The notes beneath the pieces were generated by a model that saw only the letters and a list, made by a program, of their open reading frames with translations, was not told the origin of the DNA and searched no databases. Positions 1 through 10,637 of a DNA stretch of 64,000 nt are shown here, piece by piece. Origin of the DNA: Rhodamnia argentea (lineage: Eukaryota > Streptophyta > Magnoliopsida > Myrtales > Myrtaceae). The position numbers and the translations under genes were made by a program. How positions within the stretch are numbered: the first letter of the stretch is position 1; every line of letters begins with the position of its first letter. Where the stretch lies: the NCBI RefSeq assembly GCF_020921035.1, contig NC_063157.1, positions 19,045,777-19,109,776 on the forward strand, written 5' to 3'.

Positions 1-335
1 TGTTCAGCTATGGTTGCATAAAACTATAAAAATCCCATAGCACCAGTCCGAAGTGCAAATTGCTTGATCATCTTAACGGTACCATCATCATGCACCTCCG
101 TAATGTCATATATGACACAATCCGATATTAAAATCGGGAATCTATATATCGGCTTATGAATATACTAGTTTGGTGTTATATTCAACGCGATCTCTATCGT
201 AGCACGTAACTCATCAAATGTCTATATGTTTGCAAACTCGAACATGGTAGATAATCCGCCTTTGTAATCATGTCCATATTCTTTGTGCACTATTCTACCT
301 CTCCTGTATGCAATAGCAAACAATGTAGATGACAT
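1..335 (-). pseudogene. MuDR-type (MULE) transposase, N-terminal fragment
   Basis: Read on the minus strand from an ATG at 333-335, one frame runs to the window edge and resembles the N-terminal region of plant MuDR-like transposases: a start like MSSTLFAIAYRRGRIVHKEY, then a Gly-Gly motif (YKGGLSTMFEF), then a segment like TFDELRATIEIALNI. The frame is kept along the whole stretch but is cut by three TAG codons, so it is a decayed copy carrying point nonsense changes rather than frameshifts. In intact MULEs this region precedes the MULE catalytic and SWIM zinc-finger domains; those would lie left of the window. The family assignment rests on the overall pattern read by eye. Confidence 0.6.
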
Positions 336-1640
336 TTTGCTAAATAAATAAAGAAATTACAAATTATTTCTCACATACAATTTATTAAACATTGTCCCGA
401 ACACATTAGCAAATTAATATTATAACAATCAATATATCAAATAAAATAAATGTACGGTATAGCCCTAGGGGCTTAGAGAATGTGTGATCAAAGTGCATGG
501 GCAAATCGAAAAATTTTGGGAGCCAGTTTGTCAGAAGGGGAAAAATCATCATTTTCGAAAGCACGGAAAGTTAAATTATCGAAATTATAATTTGGCCAGT
601 TGATTGTGGTCATTTCCTATTTTTTGGAATTCTTTCATATTTTTTTTTAGAGATTTTGCCATAAGGACAAATTGTTATTTTAAAAAAAAGCAATAATCAA
701 ACACTCACAATAGTCCATGGCCAGTTGATTGTGACCATTTACTATTTTTTTGAATTTTCAATGAATTTTTTTGATTTTTTCCTAATTTTCTATGATTTTA
801 AAACATTTTTAATCAATTTTCTATTTTTTTATTTTTTTGTTATTCGAATTTTCAAATTATTTTAAAAGACTATTTTTAGATCAGGTCAAATTCGGCCTAC
901 GATTCTCGGGCCATTCGATTACCTAGAAATGAATATGGACATAATTGCGAAAATGAATCTCAAAAAATTTTAACGAGATTGTAGCGAATTTTTTTATTTA
1001 CCCTGTCTCCAAGTATGCTATCATGTTCTCCTTCATGGCTTTCTCTAGCGGCTCCAGTTGCTTAATTTTTTTTAAATAGAGCCGCTAGAGAAAGCCATGA
1101 AGGAGAACACGATAGCATACTTGGAGATAGGATAAATAAAAAAATTTGCCCTAATCTCGTTAAGTTTTTTTTATCGAGTCAAATCTAACCCGCGCTTCTC
1201 GTGTCAAACCATTTCTTAACTTTTTTTTTTTGTTATTTTCCCAAAAATTCATTTTAAACTCCTAAAATAGTAAATATTTTTAAACAATATCTAAATTCGT
1301 AAACATTATAACTATTATCAAAACATTCGCAAAAATTTAAAATAAATTACTAACAACCTATAGGTTATATAGATGATTCGAGTGTAAATAATAACCACAT
1401 AAATAAATTTATACTTACGAAATTGTAAAAATTAATTACAATGAAATTTACCTCAAATTATCAACGGAGCGCACGCACCGAATGAGGAGTTGAAACTGTC
1501 AAAACAAAGTATCGAATTAATTTCAATATTACAAAAATATTAACATAAAAATGTAGTACTAACAACATATAAATCATATAAAAAATTCATACTTAATTAT
1601 AAAGAAAAATCGTATAAGGAAGAGCGTTTCAATGCTAGCA
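336..1640 (-). repeat. A/T-rich remnant of a Tat-type Ty3/gypsy LTR
   Basis: No gene is visible. The stretch around 540-900 (interrupted T-runs and a phrase like 'ggccagttgattgtgg') matches in style and order the interior of the better preserved LTRs near 9,200-9,450 and 39,990-40,200, so it is probably a fragment of the same LTR family in minus orientation. It contains the hairpin at 972-1161. The outer limits are uncertain. Confidence 0.45.
972..1161. repeat. Long hairpin: 83-bp arms, 24-nt loop
   Basis: The left arm 972-1054 and the right arm 1079-1161 are reverse complements with only a few mismatches, separated by an A/T-rich loop at 1055-1078. The inner part of the arms (gcatacttggaga, ctccttcatggctttctctag and their complements) is almost perfectly paired. 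The hairpin lies inside LTR-like sequence. A transcript would fold into a long dsRNA stem, but there is no sign of transcription here. Confidence 0.85.
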
Positions 1641-2260
1641 AGAGCGTCTAAGAGAGAGGAAGACTATTTGAAGGACAAAACAAGTGCTAGAACTTTTTGA
1701 GAAGGAGGAGTTTGAAGAAGAGGAAGAGCGAGAAGACGTTCGGAAAATGGAGAGAAATGAGAACGAGAAAGACGAAGTTTTAAAGGAGGAGAAGAGGGAG
1801 GGAGAAGCGTAGGGGCTATAATGCACCCGTGAGCCTGTAGCGTCCGAGACGCTACAATGCGTAAAATGCGGAGGAGAGCGAGGACTCCTACTCTCGCTCG
1901 ACAATTCAAAAGTAGGGGCACTGTCCCCAAAAATCGAGCTTCCGAGCCGTACGGGGCTCGGTAGCAAGGGGAGGGGAGGGAGGGGCCCCCCTCACTCGGC
2001 AGTGGACAATGTGAGGGGAAGGGTCCCCCCACGAGGGGTGTGGAGTGGGCCCCCAACTGCCGAGTGAGAGGCCCTTCCCTCCTCCCCCCCCACGCTGCGT
2101 GCCGCTTAGCAGGTGTGCTGCAGCCCTTGCTCGGCAGGCCGGCTGCCAAGCGGGCCTCGCTCGGCACACCAACCGCCGAACGAGGCCCAAATCAGTAATT
2201 ATATTTTTAAAAAAAATATTTTTGTAAATATTTTTTTAAAAAAATTAATTTGGAAAAAAA
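1641..2260. repeat. Purine-rich then GC-rich island with repeated TGCCGA/TCGGCA motifs
   Basis: The first part (1641-1830) is strongly purine-rich. From 1,900 to 2,190 the base composition turns GC-rich, with repeated GCTCGGCA and TGCCGAGC words and C-runs, then falls back to A/T at 2,200. The open frames here are products of this composition. Similar islands occur at 16,380-16,560, 16,830-16,960 and 19,500-19,640, always inside repeats, so I read it as the core of a transposable element. Confidence 0.45.
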
Positions 2261-2479
2261 CCCGACAAGAAGAGATTCTTTAGAATCTAGAGAATATTTT
2301 AGAAATTAAAATAAATGTAGAATATTTAGATCTAGAGAATACTCTAAACTCAGAAATTTAATACCTATAACCCAAGATTATAATTTAATCTTGTGCTCAT
2401 TTAAATTAGAATCACAAAATAAATCTTAAAGGAATAGAATATTTAGATCTAGAGTTAAGACTTATGTGAGAACTTTATA

Positions 2480-4401
2480 ATCCCAATAATCCCTACCCAA
2501 ATCAACGTTAGACAACATGCACCTAATCCTTTCTAATAAGGTTTTGTTCACGCATTCTCCAATACCATTCTGCTGCAGTCACTATAGTATGATACGTCAC
2601 AATGCCTTCATTCTTACATAATTCATTAAACTCGCATCCACAAAATTCAAGCCCATTATTTGTTCTCAGCCTCTTAATTTTTTACAAGTCTACTTCTCAA
2701 TCAATGTTTTCCATTGTTTAAATATAGCAAAAACATCACTCTTCTACTTTAAAAAATGGACCCAAACCTTCCTTGAAAAATCATCAATGAAAATGAATAT
2801 AAACCTTGAACCAAGCCTTTCGAAGGAATTTTCATAGGTCCCCAAAGATCAAAATGAATATAATCCAAAGAGCTCTTTGTTGTGTGAATTCCTATTTTGA
2901 AACCGACCCTTTTCTATTTCTCGAAAACACAATGCTCATAAAAATCTAGTTTTTCAATTTTCTAACCACACAAAAGACCTCTTTTACTTAGCTCGTCCAT
3001 CCCTCTAATACTCATATGGCCTAATCTCACATGCCACAATTTAGTGTTGTCTGATTCTTTGCAAGCGCATGTGACTACAATTGAACCAATAACAGTAGTG
3101 CCTTGTAACTAATACAGAGTACTAGTTTTTAGCCCTTTCATCAGCAAAAGTAAGCCTCTCATAATCTTCATAACTCCACGTTCACCATTACATCTACAAC
3201 CGTTAGCATCAAGTGTACCTAAAGAGATGAGGTTCTTCTTCAAATTAGGAACATGTTTGACATTTTTTAATGTTCTGATTATGTCGTCATGCATCTTAAT
3301 GTTAACAAACTCAATCCTAACTGCTTTCCATTTAACATTATTTTCCATTAGAATAACTCTACCATTATATTCATTGTACGTGGATAACCAATCACGATTA
3401 GGACACATGTAGTTCGAACGACTTGAATCGATAATCCAACTATCACTAAATTTGTCTTTATCATATGCAAATTATAGCCAATCTTCATTTTCATCTTTAG
3501 CAACACCAACTTGAGCGGGGTTTTTGTTTTCCCGATTTTGTCTGTTCTAGTAGTTCTGAATATTGTGACAATTTGCATTCCTTTGATTTTGCTAATTCGG
3601 ATTTTTTTTCTCTTTGCTGCTTTGCCTTCAATTTCATACAATTTATCTTAATACACCCCTTAAGGCTTATAATAGTTGCAAGTTAAATCCCTATGTTTCG
3701 ATTTTGACCTACTCCTTGCCATTATTGCTTCTCTCAACAAACATTTTCCAAGCAACTAAACCAATCCTATGATCATTATTGCCTTCAAAAGTCAACTACG
3801 TATTAAGTTTCTGCTTATTTGGCATACTAGTCTTGACATTTTCAACATCGATAGTTTCTCTACTAACAATCATGGTCTCTCTAAAATTCTTACAAGAGGA
3901 AGGTAGTGAAACTAATAGTAAAAGAGCTTGATCATCATCTTCAATTTTAAAATCAATACTTCTTAATTTGGAGGTAATAGCATTGAACTCCAAAATATGA
4001 GACTTAAGAGAAGCATTTTCAACCATATGAAGAGTGAATAGTCATTGCTTTAGCCTCAATCGATTGGTGAGAGATTTTGTTAGAAAAATACTCTCCAATT
4101 TCATCCATAAACATGCAGATATTTTCTAATGTAGTACTTCCTAAAAAACTTCATTTGTGAGGCACAATTGGATAGTGGACAAAGCCTTTTTCATCCAATT
4201 CTTCCACATTTCATCCGACGTGATTTTTATTACTTCCCTTTCTTGAATAGAATTTTCTTCAAAACCCGCTAAGTAAGAATAGCTAACATATAAACTTGCC
4301 ATAGGTTGAAACTACGGCTTCATCAATCTTCTCATTATCAAATTTCGTTGTTGAACTTGACGTCATAACTAGAAGATTGAAAACCCTTAGGCTCTAATAC
4401 C
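2480..4401 (-). pseudogene. Ty1/copia retrotransposon, gag to integrase remnant
   Basis: On the minus strand, starting from a primer-binding-site-like sequence at 4390-4401, there is a gag-like segment at 3796-4026 (ending near the KLRSIDFKIEDDDQALLLLVSLP pattern typical of copia gag). Next come a protease/pre-integrase region at 3109-3640 (DWLSTYNEYNGRVILMEN, then HVPNLKKNLISLGTLDANG) and a piece of integrase near 2,500-2,560 (ECVNKTLLERIRCML). The frame changes several times and is cut by stops; no reverse transcriptase or RNase H is seen before homology fades at about 2,480. It is a 3'-truncated, inactive copy. Confidence 0.85.
4390..4401 (-). other. Primer binding site of the copia element
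   Basis: The minus-strand sequence GGTATTAGAGCC is one base off the common initiator-tRNA-Met primer binding site of copia elements (GGTATCAGAGCC). It lies just downstream of the LTR end and upstream of the gag remnant, as expected. Confidence 0.7.
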
Positions 4402-4405
4402 GGAT

Positions 4406-4625
4406 TGTTATGACTAATGCGGAAACAATAACAAAATTAAAGCTGAGAAGAAGAAACAAACACAAAGAATTACGTGAAAACTCTAGCGGAAAAACCACGA
4501 GGAGATGAGAAGAAAAATCCACTATGAAATTCAAGGATTACAAAAGGAGACTCAAAACTAAAGACTCTTTCTATCTCTGCTTCTTAACCTAATAATTTGA
4601 GAAAAAAACCATACATATTGTGACC
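4406..4625 (-). repeat. 5' LTR remnant of the copia element
   Basis: The LTR edge next to the primer binding site reads TGTTATGAC on the plus strand, i.e. the minus-strand LTR ends in ...ACA. The stretch contains a phrase (acgtgaaaactctagcgg) often seen in copia LTRs, then grades into other repeat sequence. The far end is not defined. Confidence 0.5.
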
Positions 4626-5116
4626 CCAGAATGTAACGCACTACACGTGTCATTTCTAATTATATATTTTTATTCTTTAATAGCATGTGGAAGTGTAATA
4701 AAAATTTTCTCACTTCATCCTTGACGCACATCACACGATTTTAATAAAACACGTACACTTCTTTTGTTTAATACAACTAGTTTACCAAGTACACATGACA
4801 CAATTTACATATTACAAATATAGTCAACACATCATATAACACATAAAATACATAGTCCCGGGAAGAAGTTAAGGTTTCCTATCTCCGCTACCAACCGAGC
4901 CACATCACGGATCGCCTTTGTCGTCGTGCCCAAGGGGGTCCATCGATCACCGAGAAAGGTCCCACCGTGTCTCCATCAACTTCCATATACCAAAGGACAA
5001 AGCGATTTGGGAGGAACACAGATAATCCTACTTTCACCCGGATCGTAGAACTAAACTTAATTACTCCAAATCAATTCCTAAAATAGGTACGTCGTCACAC
5101 TCCCATGCTATATATG

Positions 5117-5122
<6 letters not shown>

Positions 5123-5148
<26 letters not shown>
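5123..5148. repeat. (TA)n microsatellite
   Basis: An uninterrupted run of about 13 TA dinucleotides, next to a shorter TG/CA-rich stretch. Confidence 0.95.
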
Positions 5149-5483
5149 CATACACACACTCCAAAGTGTGGTACTTGTGGGGGATCCATGTACAATTTTG
5201 AAAAATAAAGGAATGAGCCGAAGCTTGGTAAATTGAATCTCTAAGTCTAAGGTAGGTGATCATCTTACCACTCAACTTGGTATACAAGTAACGAGCATTA
5301 AAGGCAATACCAAAGTGCATGAGTATACGCATAATTTTCTTTCATGTCGAAACAATAGTGCATGATATTACTCATTTAAGGCATTCAGATGGCATGTTAT
5401 TTCATAATGCACCAGTATCACCTAGTGTTTTATCAACACAAGTAATGCATACACATGAACATGCATTATCATCTTTACTTCTC

Positions 5484-5680
5484 CTCCCGAACACTCCTCG
5501 AGCATCCCGATACAGGGCATCCAATATCACACAACATGGACATCTCGACTCCCGAGGCATTCCATAACACTCCACGGGACATCCCAGGTTACACAACACG
5601 GGCATCTCGACTCTTGAGACATCTTGTAACACTCCACGTTGCATCCCAGATCACACGGTAGGGACATCCAAACACACCGG
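5484..5680. repeat. 62-bp tandem repeat, about 3 copies
   Basis: Two adjacent units start at 5531 and 5593 with the shared phrase 'acaaca.gg.catctcgactc' and continue through 'taacactccacg...catccca'. Partial units lie on both sides. The copies are diverged, so the array is old. The frames open here owe their length to the repeat. Confidence 0.8.
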
Positions 5681-6220
5681 GCATCGTTGCCATTATTATT
5701 TGGATGACAGAATGCTTTCATAGTCATTTACATAGTTATCATGCAAAGATGGTGCTTATGAGAATGTTCAAAATCAACATACAACATCATTTTCATAAGT
5801 AATGGTGTACTTACCTCTTTCCATGCTCATAAATTGATAACCTATCGAAAATCAAAAAAATCGACAACGTGAACATTGACAACTCAAAGAGTCAACCATG
5901 TGATTAATCGACGACACTTGGCTAGTAAATTACTAATTTAGTCAAATTACAAAAATAGCACTTGGAAGTTTGCTCTCACCATTATCATTCTTTATATTAC
6001 TGAATCTTGTGGACATTGATTAATCATAAACTCGGCACATCGAGACTCATCAATTCAGGACAAATGAACACAATGATTCAACATACAATCGATGAAAGCT
6101 CTCTCACGCTTAACATCAAAATTCCAACTAAAACTAACAACCATCAAACAATCAAGTGAAAAGTACTAAGTAGATCAATCTAACTTTGCACCTAGAGTTT
6201 TCACTTACCTTGAAAGCTTG

Positions 6221-6429
6221 TGTAACATCCATAGAGGGGATGTGGCTACTCCTTGTTCCACATTGCTTAGAAAGTATACCTTGGATTGGCTTATATGGCC
6301 TAGGTCCTTTTAAACTTGTAAAATGCGTTTTCTAGGGGTTGTATGGGTAGCTCTCGAAGGAACAAAATCTTGAGGACTATGTGTCCAAAGCGGATAATAT
6401 CTTACGAGTGGTAAGCCCAAGTCATCATA
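6221..6429 (+). repeat. TRIM LTR 1
   Basis: It shares with LTR 2 the start TGTAACATCC, the middle 'ttttaaacttgtaa' region, 'gggttgtatgggt', 'gaacaaaatc.tgag' and 'tgtgtccaaagcgga.aatatctt' in the same order. It ends just before the primer binding site. Confidence 0.9.
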
Positions 6430-6514
6430 GTTGGCATCAGAGCCGACTCTCGACAACTTGTGGGCCGCAGTGGGTGCTCGCTAGTGCCGTTGAGGGCACA
6501 ACGTAGGGGGAGTA

Positions 6515-6668
6515 TGTAACATCCCGCGGATGGGGTGTGGCTACTCTTAAACTTGTAAGACACACGTTTTCCGTGGGTTGTATGGGTGGCCCTAGGAAGA
6601 ACAAAATCATGAGAGCTGTGTGTCCAAAGCGGACAATATCTTGCAAGTGGTGGGCCTAGGTTGTCACG
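6515..6668 (+). repeat. TRIM LTR 2
   Basis: Second long terminal repeat, shorter than LTR 1 through an internal deletion after 'ggctact'. It ends in ...GTCACG directly before the target-site duplication GCTTG. Confidence 0.9.
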
Positions 6669-6673
6669 GCTTG

Positions 6674-7299
6674 TCTACTAAAGACTTAAGGAATATGGAG
6701 GGAGAGACCCTTTTGCTTGAGAATTTAGGGAGTGATAGTGTATGTGTGTGTGGTAGCTATGAAGGAGGTGGACCTATTTGTACTCCTCCCCCTTATTCTA
6801 TCATAAATGGCCCTCATCATGAAGGAAATAAGTGGCCCAATCACAATCTCCCATGTTACCTATGCTAATAGGATAGGTGGCATTCTAATCTTGATTATGT
6901 GTCCTATAGTTGTCATGGCACAATTTACTTGGTCATAAAGGTTCCAAGTGATCTACCAATGGTGACATCTCAAGATTTACTATTCATTAGTCTTGGATTA
7001 CCATAATTAAGTCTAAAGAGCAAGTGGCCCCATAGACTTCTTTGGGGTGTCCCTAGCCAAGGTAGCCCTTTAATAACTTAGTAAACAATGTGTCCTCTAA
7101 GGTTATCATGACATTCTCTACTTAGCTATTATGTCTCCAAATGGCATGGTCATAATTATGTCTCAAGATTTGGTCATGATGAAGCCTAAAATTTGGTAAT
7201 TATTAACCAAAGAGTGTAATGATTAAACCTAAGCTTGAAGCGGTCCAATAAGAATGCTTAGAGTGGCCATTCACTAACTAACTAGAGTTAAATTAGATG
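6674..7299. repeat. Unclassified repeat sequence
   Basis: No gene, RNA or clear terminal structure was seen. The stretch contains many short stretches like 'gtggcc', 'tcaagattt' that recur imperfectly, suggesting old repeat sequence. Confidence 0.3.
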
Positions 7300-8200
7300 A
7301 TGTAGAGGATGATATAAATGAGCAAGTTTCTAAAGTAAGCTATGGGTAGCTTCTTCCATAAGCTAAAGAGAAAAACTTCTGCACCAAGCTAGAGAGTGAC
7401 TTATTCCATAAGCTAGACATGAAAGACGGAAGGATTTTACAATTACATTCTGAACTTGAAACATTTAGGGCAAAGTTACGTGGAAAAAATGATATGAGCT
7501 TTTCTTGTGTGAGTAGGTCCATTTGATTATTGTGGTGGTGCATGTGTCTTGGTTGCATGGTTCTTCTTTGCGAGTACAAAATGTTGGCCTTGCCCATTGA
7601 GATTTATAACATTGATGCGCACATTGCAAGAGAGATGCTCTCTACCACCATAATAAATACTTTGTTGCTTTCATCATTGGCATGTGTATTTTGTGCACGC
7701 TTGTTTGTGCTTTAAAGTGGCGTTTGTGTTCATCCACTCCCTTACTTGCAAGTTGTAAGTGTGTGTAAGGGTGTCTCTGTGCAAGCGTATTCAAAAGTTG
7801 TGTGGTCCTCGAGCCTTATGAAGCGCTTGACCCTCACCTTAGGAAAAATGCTACTAATGCTTAGAATTGCTTGGATAGCTTAAAAAAACTTTATACCTAG
7901 TGGATTTTCCCACTGCATTAAAAGGATATAGTGATACTAACTAAACCTCAAATTTAGATGAGACAAAATCTGATAATGGATATGTGTTCACCTTGGTGGA
8001 GATATTGTAGTTTGGAATTCAACCAAATAAAATTGTGGAGGAAATGACAATCCTGCTAAACCAAAAGTCGAATGAGTTGAAGTAGATGATTTTGATAACG
8101 TAATTAGTGCAACCATTTCCAAAGCCAATATTGTGGACAATGTGAAAAATTGGGTGGTAGACTCGGATGCTACCAACCATATATGTAAAAATGTGATTCT
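7300..8200 (+). pseudogene. Ty1/copia gag-protease fragment
   Basis: Near 8,030-8,200 one plus-strand frame gives a charged linker (VEVDDFDNVISATISKANI) followed by NWVVDSDATNHICKN. This is the copia aspartic-protease signature, normally W(I/V)(I/V)DSGA(T/S)xH(I/M), with the active-site Gly of DSG changed to Asp. One in-frame TGA precedes it. The sequence upstream (7,330-7,500) reads like broken gag. No integrase or reverse transcriptase follows, so this is an internal fragment. It is in the opposite orientation to the copia remnant at 2.5-4.4 kb and is not part of it. Confidence 0.7.
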
Positions 8201-8773
8201 TTATCCTCCTACATTCTAGTACGCAAAAGGCTATCAAAAGTACCAAAATTTATGTACGACGCTCACTTTAGTGTCGAATTGAAAAAAAAAAAGATTACTT
8301 AAGTGCCAAATAAGAAAAATTCCGACCAAATTGACACATGGCATATTTTTTTAAAAATTTAGTCCATGTGGAATTCTAAATTTAAAATAAGCTAAAAGTT
8401 AATAAATTTCAATGTAAATTTAAAATAATCAAAGAAATTAAAATATATAATTTTATTTAAATAAAATATAAAAATAAGCTCAAAAAAGGTACAGAACTCG
8501 ACACAAGGGCTTACACGGCCCTCGTTGTTGCCGCCCCCACCATCATCGGTGAGGGTGGGGGATGGACGGTTGTTGCGACCCTCTCCGCGGGGGAACCGAG
8601 CGAGGTACGAGAGCTAATGGGTCGCCGTCATCCAACTCGCAATGGATAGATTTTGGACGCGAGCCTCTCCTTAGACCCATTACCCAAATCACGAGAGAAA
8701 GGATTTAAAAATTGAGGGTCGACCCCTTTCGCAATGGAGGATCGAACCCTTCCTGACATGTGCGTAGTGTGTA
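8201..8773 (-). repeat. Leader region of a Tat-type element plus A/T-rich remnant
   Basis: The minus strand at 8,510-8,773 follows the primer binding site of the LTR at 8791-11941. It aligns by eye with the leader after the plus-strand LTR near 40,650-40,830 (shared phrase 'gcgatttgggtaatggg'). The part at 8,240-8,500 is A/T-rich with no recognisable features. No gene is present. Confidence 0.5.
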
Positions 8774-8790
8774 TGCCAACGGAGTCATCA
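8774..8790 (-). other. Primer binding site after the Tat-type LTR
   Basis: The minus-strand sequence TGATGACTCCGTTGGCA sits directly after the LTR end. It resembles the TGGCGACTCC.. primer binding sites common in Tat/Ogre elements. The equivalent site of the plus-strand copy is at 40631. Confidence 0.55.
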
Positions 8791-10594
8791 CTAATCATTT
8801 TTTGAATGGTATGATTTGAAACCCTATCGAGCGATCGGAAGAATTCATTCGATTCTACAAGAAATTGAGAAAATGGTTCGAGGACTTAGTTACGTCGATT
8901 TACTATCGACGCCCTTTCGATACCCAAGTTGATCAACTTTTCGGGCTAAGATTCCATGCAAATGTGTTAGAAGGTGAGGTAGGCTCCAACAATCTAAATG
9001 GTTCATGCGGATGGGAATTTTCTAACCTATCAATCACAATCATTAAAATAAGTGTGCATATCAAGGAATCAATCACATGTAGATAAGTCATCACACAGGT
9101 CATCACACCGGTCATCATATGGCACACCAAGTAAAGCCCTAATGCTTTAGAGAAAGCACCATTCAAGTTTAGGGATAGTTTAGGAAAAGTTTAGGATAAA
9201 TTGTCCAAAGGGGCAAAATGATCATTTTAGAAGGCTCGGGAAACCAAAATCAACAAAAATGAGTTGGGCCAGTTGAATGTGGCCTTTTTCCATTTATTGT
9301 GATTTTTGGAAATTTTTCTGAAATTTTCCTGATTTTTCTAATTTTTATGTTTTTTTTTATAAATTTTTCCAATTTTTTATGAATTTTTTTGAAAATTTTT
9401 TATTATTTTTATGAATTTTTTAATATTTTTAGGATCGGGTTGACCCGACCCACGTGAACCAGACGTCCAACCCAAATCCTATTAGCCTAGGTTCTAATAT
9501 ATAAAATCTTAAACGAATAGAATATCAAGATTTTTTGAGAATTTTTTATTCTAATATATAATCCTACATCCTAGGTTCAACCACGTGGCTAAGCCACAAC
9601 CGTCGGATCAGTATACTAAGATCTATGACTCGGATTGAATGAAGACTAAATCCTATATGTTTGATCTAATTACCAAGACTAAAGGCCGAGATCGAATAGG
9701 GAAACTAACTCTTAACCCTTCAATCTGAATACTAAATCCTACAACCACGATCGCATGGCGAGACTAATTCGTGACCATCCGATTAAATTTTTATTTTTTA
9801 TTCTGAAAAATGTTTTATAATACGAAAAATGATTTTTATTTCTGAAATACTCCCCGATCAAGACACATGGCCTAATGCCGATCGTCCGATCTGGGTTTTA
9901 TTTTTTATTTTTCCAAAACATTTTAGAATATATGCCCCGATGATATGGATGCCACGTATCATGCTACGTAGCGCCACGTCGACGGACAACTAAGAGATTC
10001 TTGGCGCCAATCGACGGCCAAACCTTAACCGATTAACCTGAAATTGGTCTCGTTCAACTTGTCTAAACATGCAAATCAACATATCCAAAATCTAGCTCAA
10101 TCTCACGGTTCAATCGACATACTTAAAGCTCGAATAGACCTAGCTATGGCGGATCCAATCTCACAAACCGGATCAAATCCAAACAATTAACTCATAGAAT
10201 AACATCACAACGAGTTCGGAAGACTTACCTCAAGCTCCGATCGAGCTCTAGATCACAAATTTTTTTTACCAAAAGTGGGAAAGGTTTGTATATAGAAAAG
10301 ATTTTCTCAAATGTGGGCAAAATCAATGCAAAACAAGAGTGCTACTATGCTTAGTGAAGTTCAAGGAGCAAAACGCACACATTAATTCACAAAATCATGG
10401 TCGTATTCATGAGATGCCATGGCAAGCACAAAGAAGAGGTCAAAATTGTGACTAACCTTTTTCGAGATTGCCGAGCTACGAGACTAGTGGCGATCGCTTC
10501 CTTGGAGCTCCAACAAGCTTCATGAAGTGATCTGGAGGTTCGATTTTCTCTAGATTGTCCTTGCCAAGCTTGGAGCTTCGATAATGGTGTTTAT

Positions 10595-10637
<43 letters not shown>

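Larger units (their letters stand above)
4626..6215 (-). repeat. LTR-retrotransposon remnant without coding sequence
   Basis: No conserved protein is visible. The minus strand has the feel of a long LTR plus leader (e.g. around 5,850-6,200), later hit by the TRIM element at 6221. It contains a TA microsatellite and a 62-bp tandem repeat. Confidence 0.35.
6221..6668 (+). mobile_element. Complete TRIM (miniature LTR retrotransposon)
   Basis: The element has every structural part of a terminal-repeat retrotransposon in miniature and no coding capacity. LTR 1 is 6221-6429 and starts TGTAACATCC. It is followed by an initiator-tRNA-Met-type primer binding site TGGCATCAGAGCC at 6432-6444, an internal domain of only about 85 bp, a purine-rich TAGGGGGAGTA polypurine tract at 6504-6514, and LTR 2 at 6515-6668, which starts with the same TGTAACATCC. 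Five-base target-site duplications GCTTG flank it at 6216-6220 and 6669-6673. LTR 2 lacks about 55-70 bp present in LTR 1. Mobilisation would need proteins from an autonomous element. It carries no 5S-rRNA-like segment, so it is not a Cassandra element. Confidence 0.9.

Noticed and set aside
1664..2167. Long minus-strand frames rich in Pro, Ser and Arg
   Set aside because: They come from the purine-rich and GC-rich composition of a repeat island; no domain, no splice logic, and several frames are open at once.
6221..6668. Cassandra-type TRIM carrying 5S rRNA sequence
   Set aside because: No 5S promoter boxes or 5S-like segment in either LTR.
10598..10634. CRISPR array or other prokaryotic system
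   Set aside because: The window is eukaryotic; the regular repeats are microsatellites, minisatellites or transposon repeats with no spacers.
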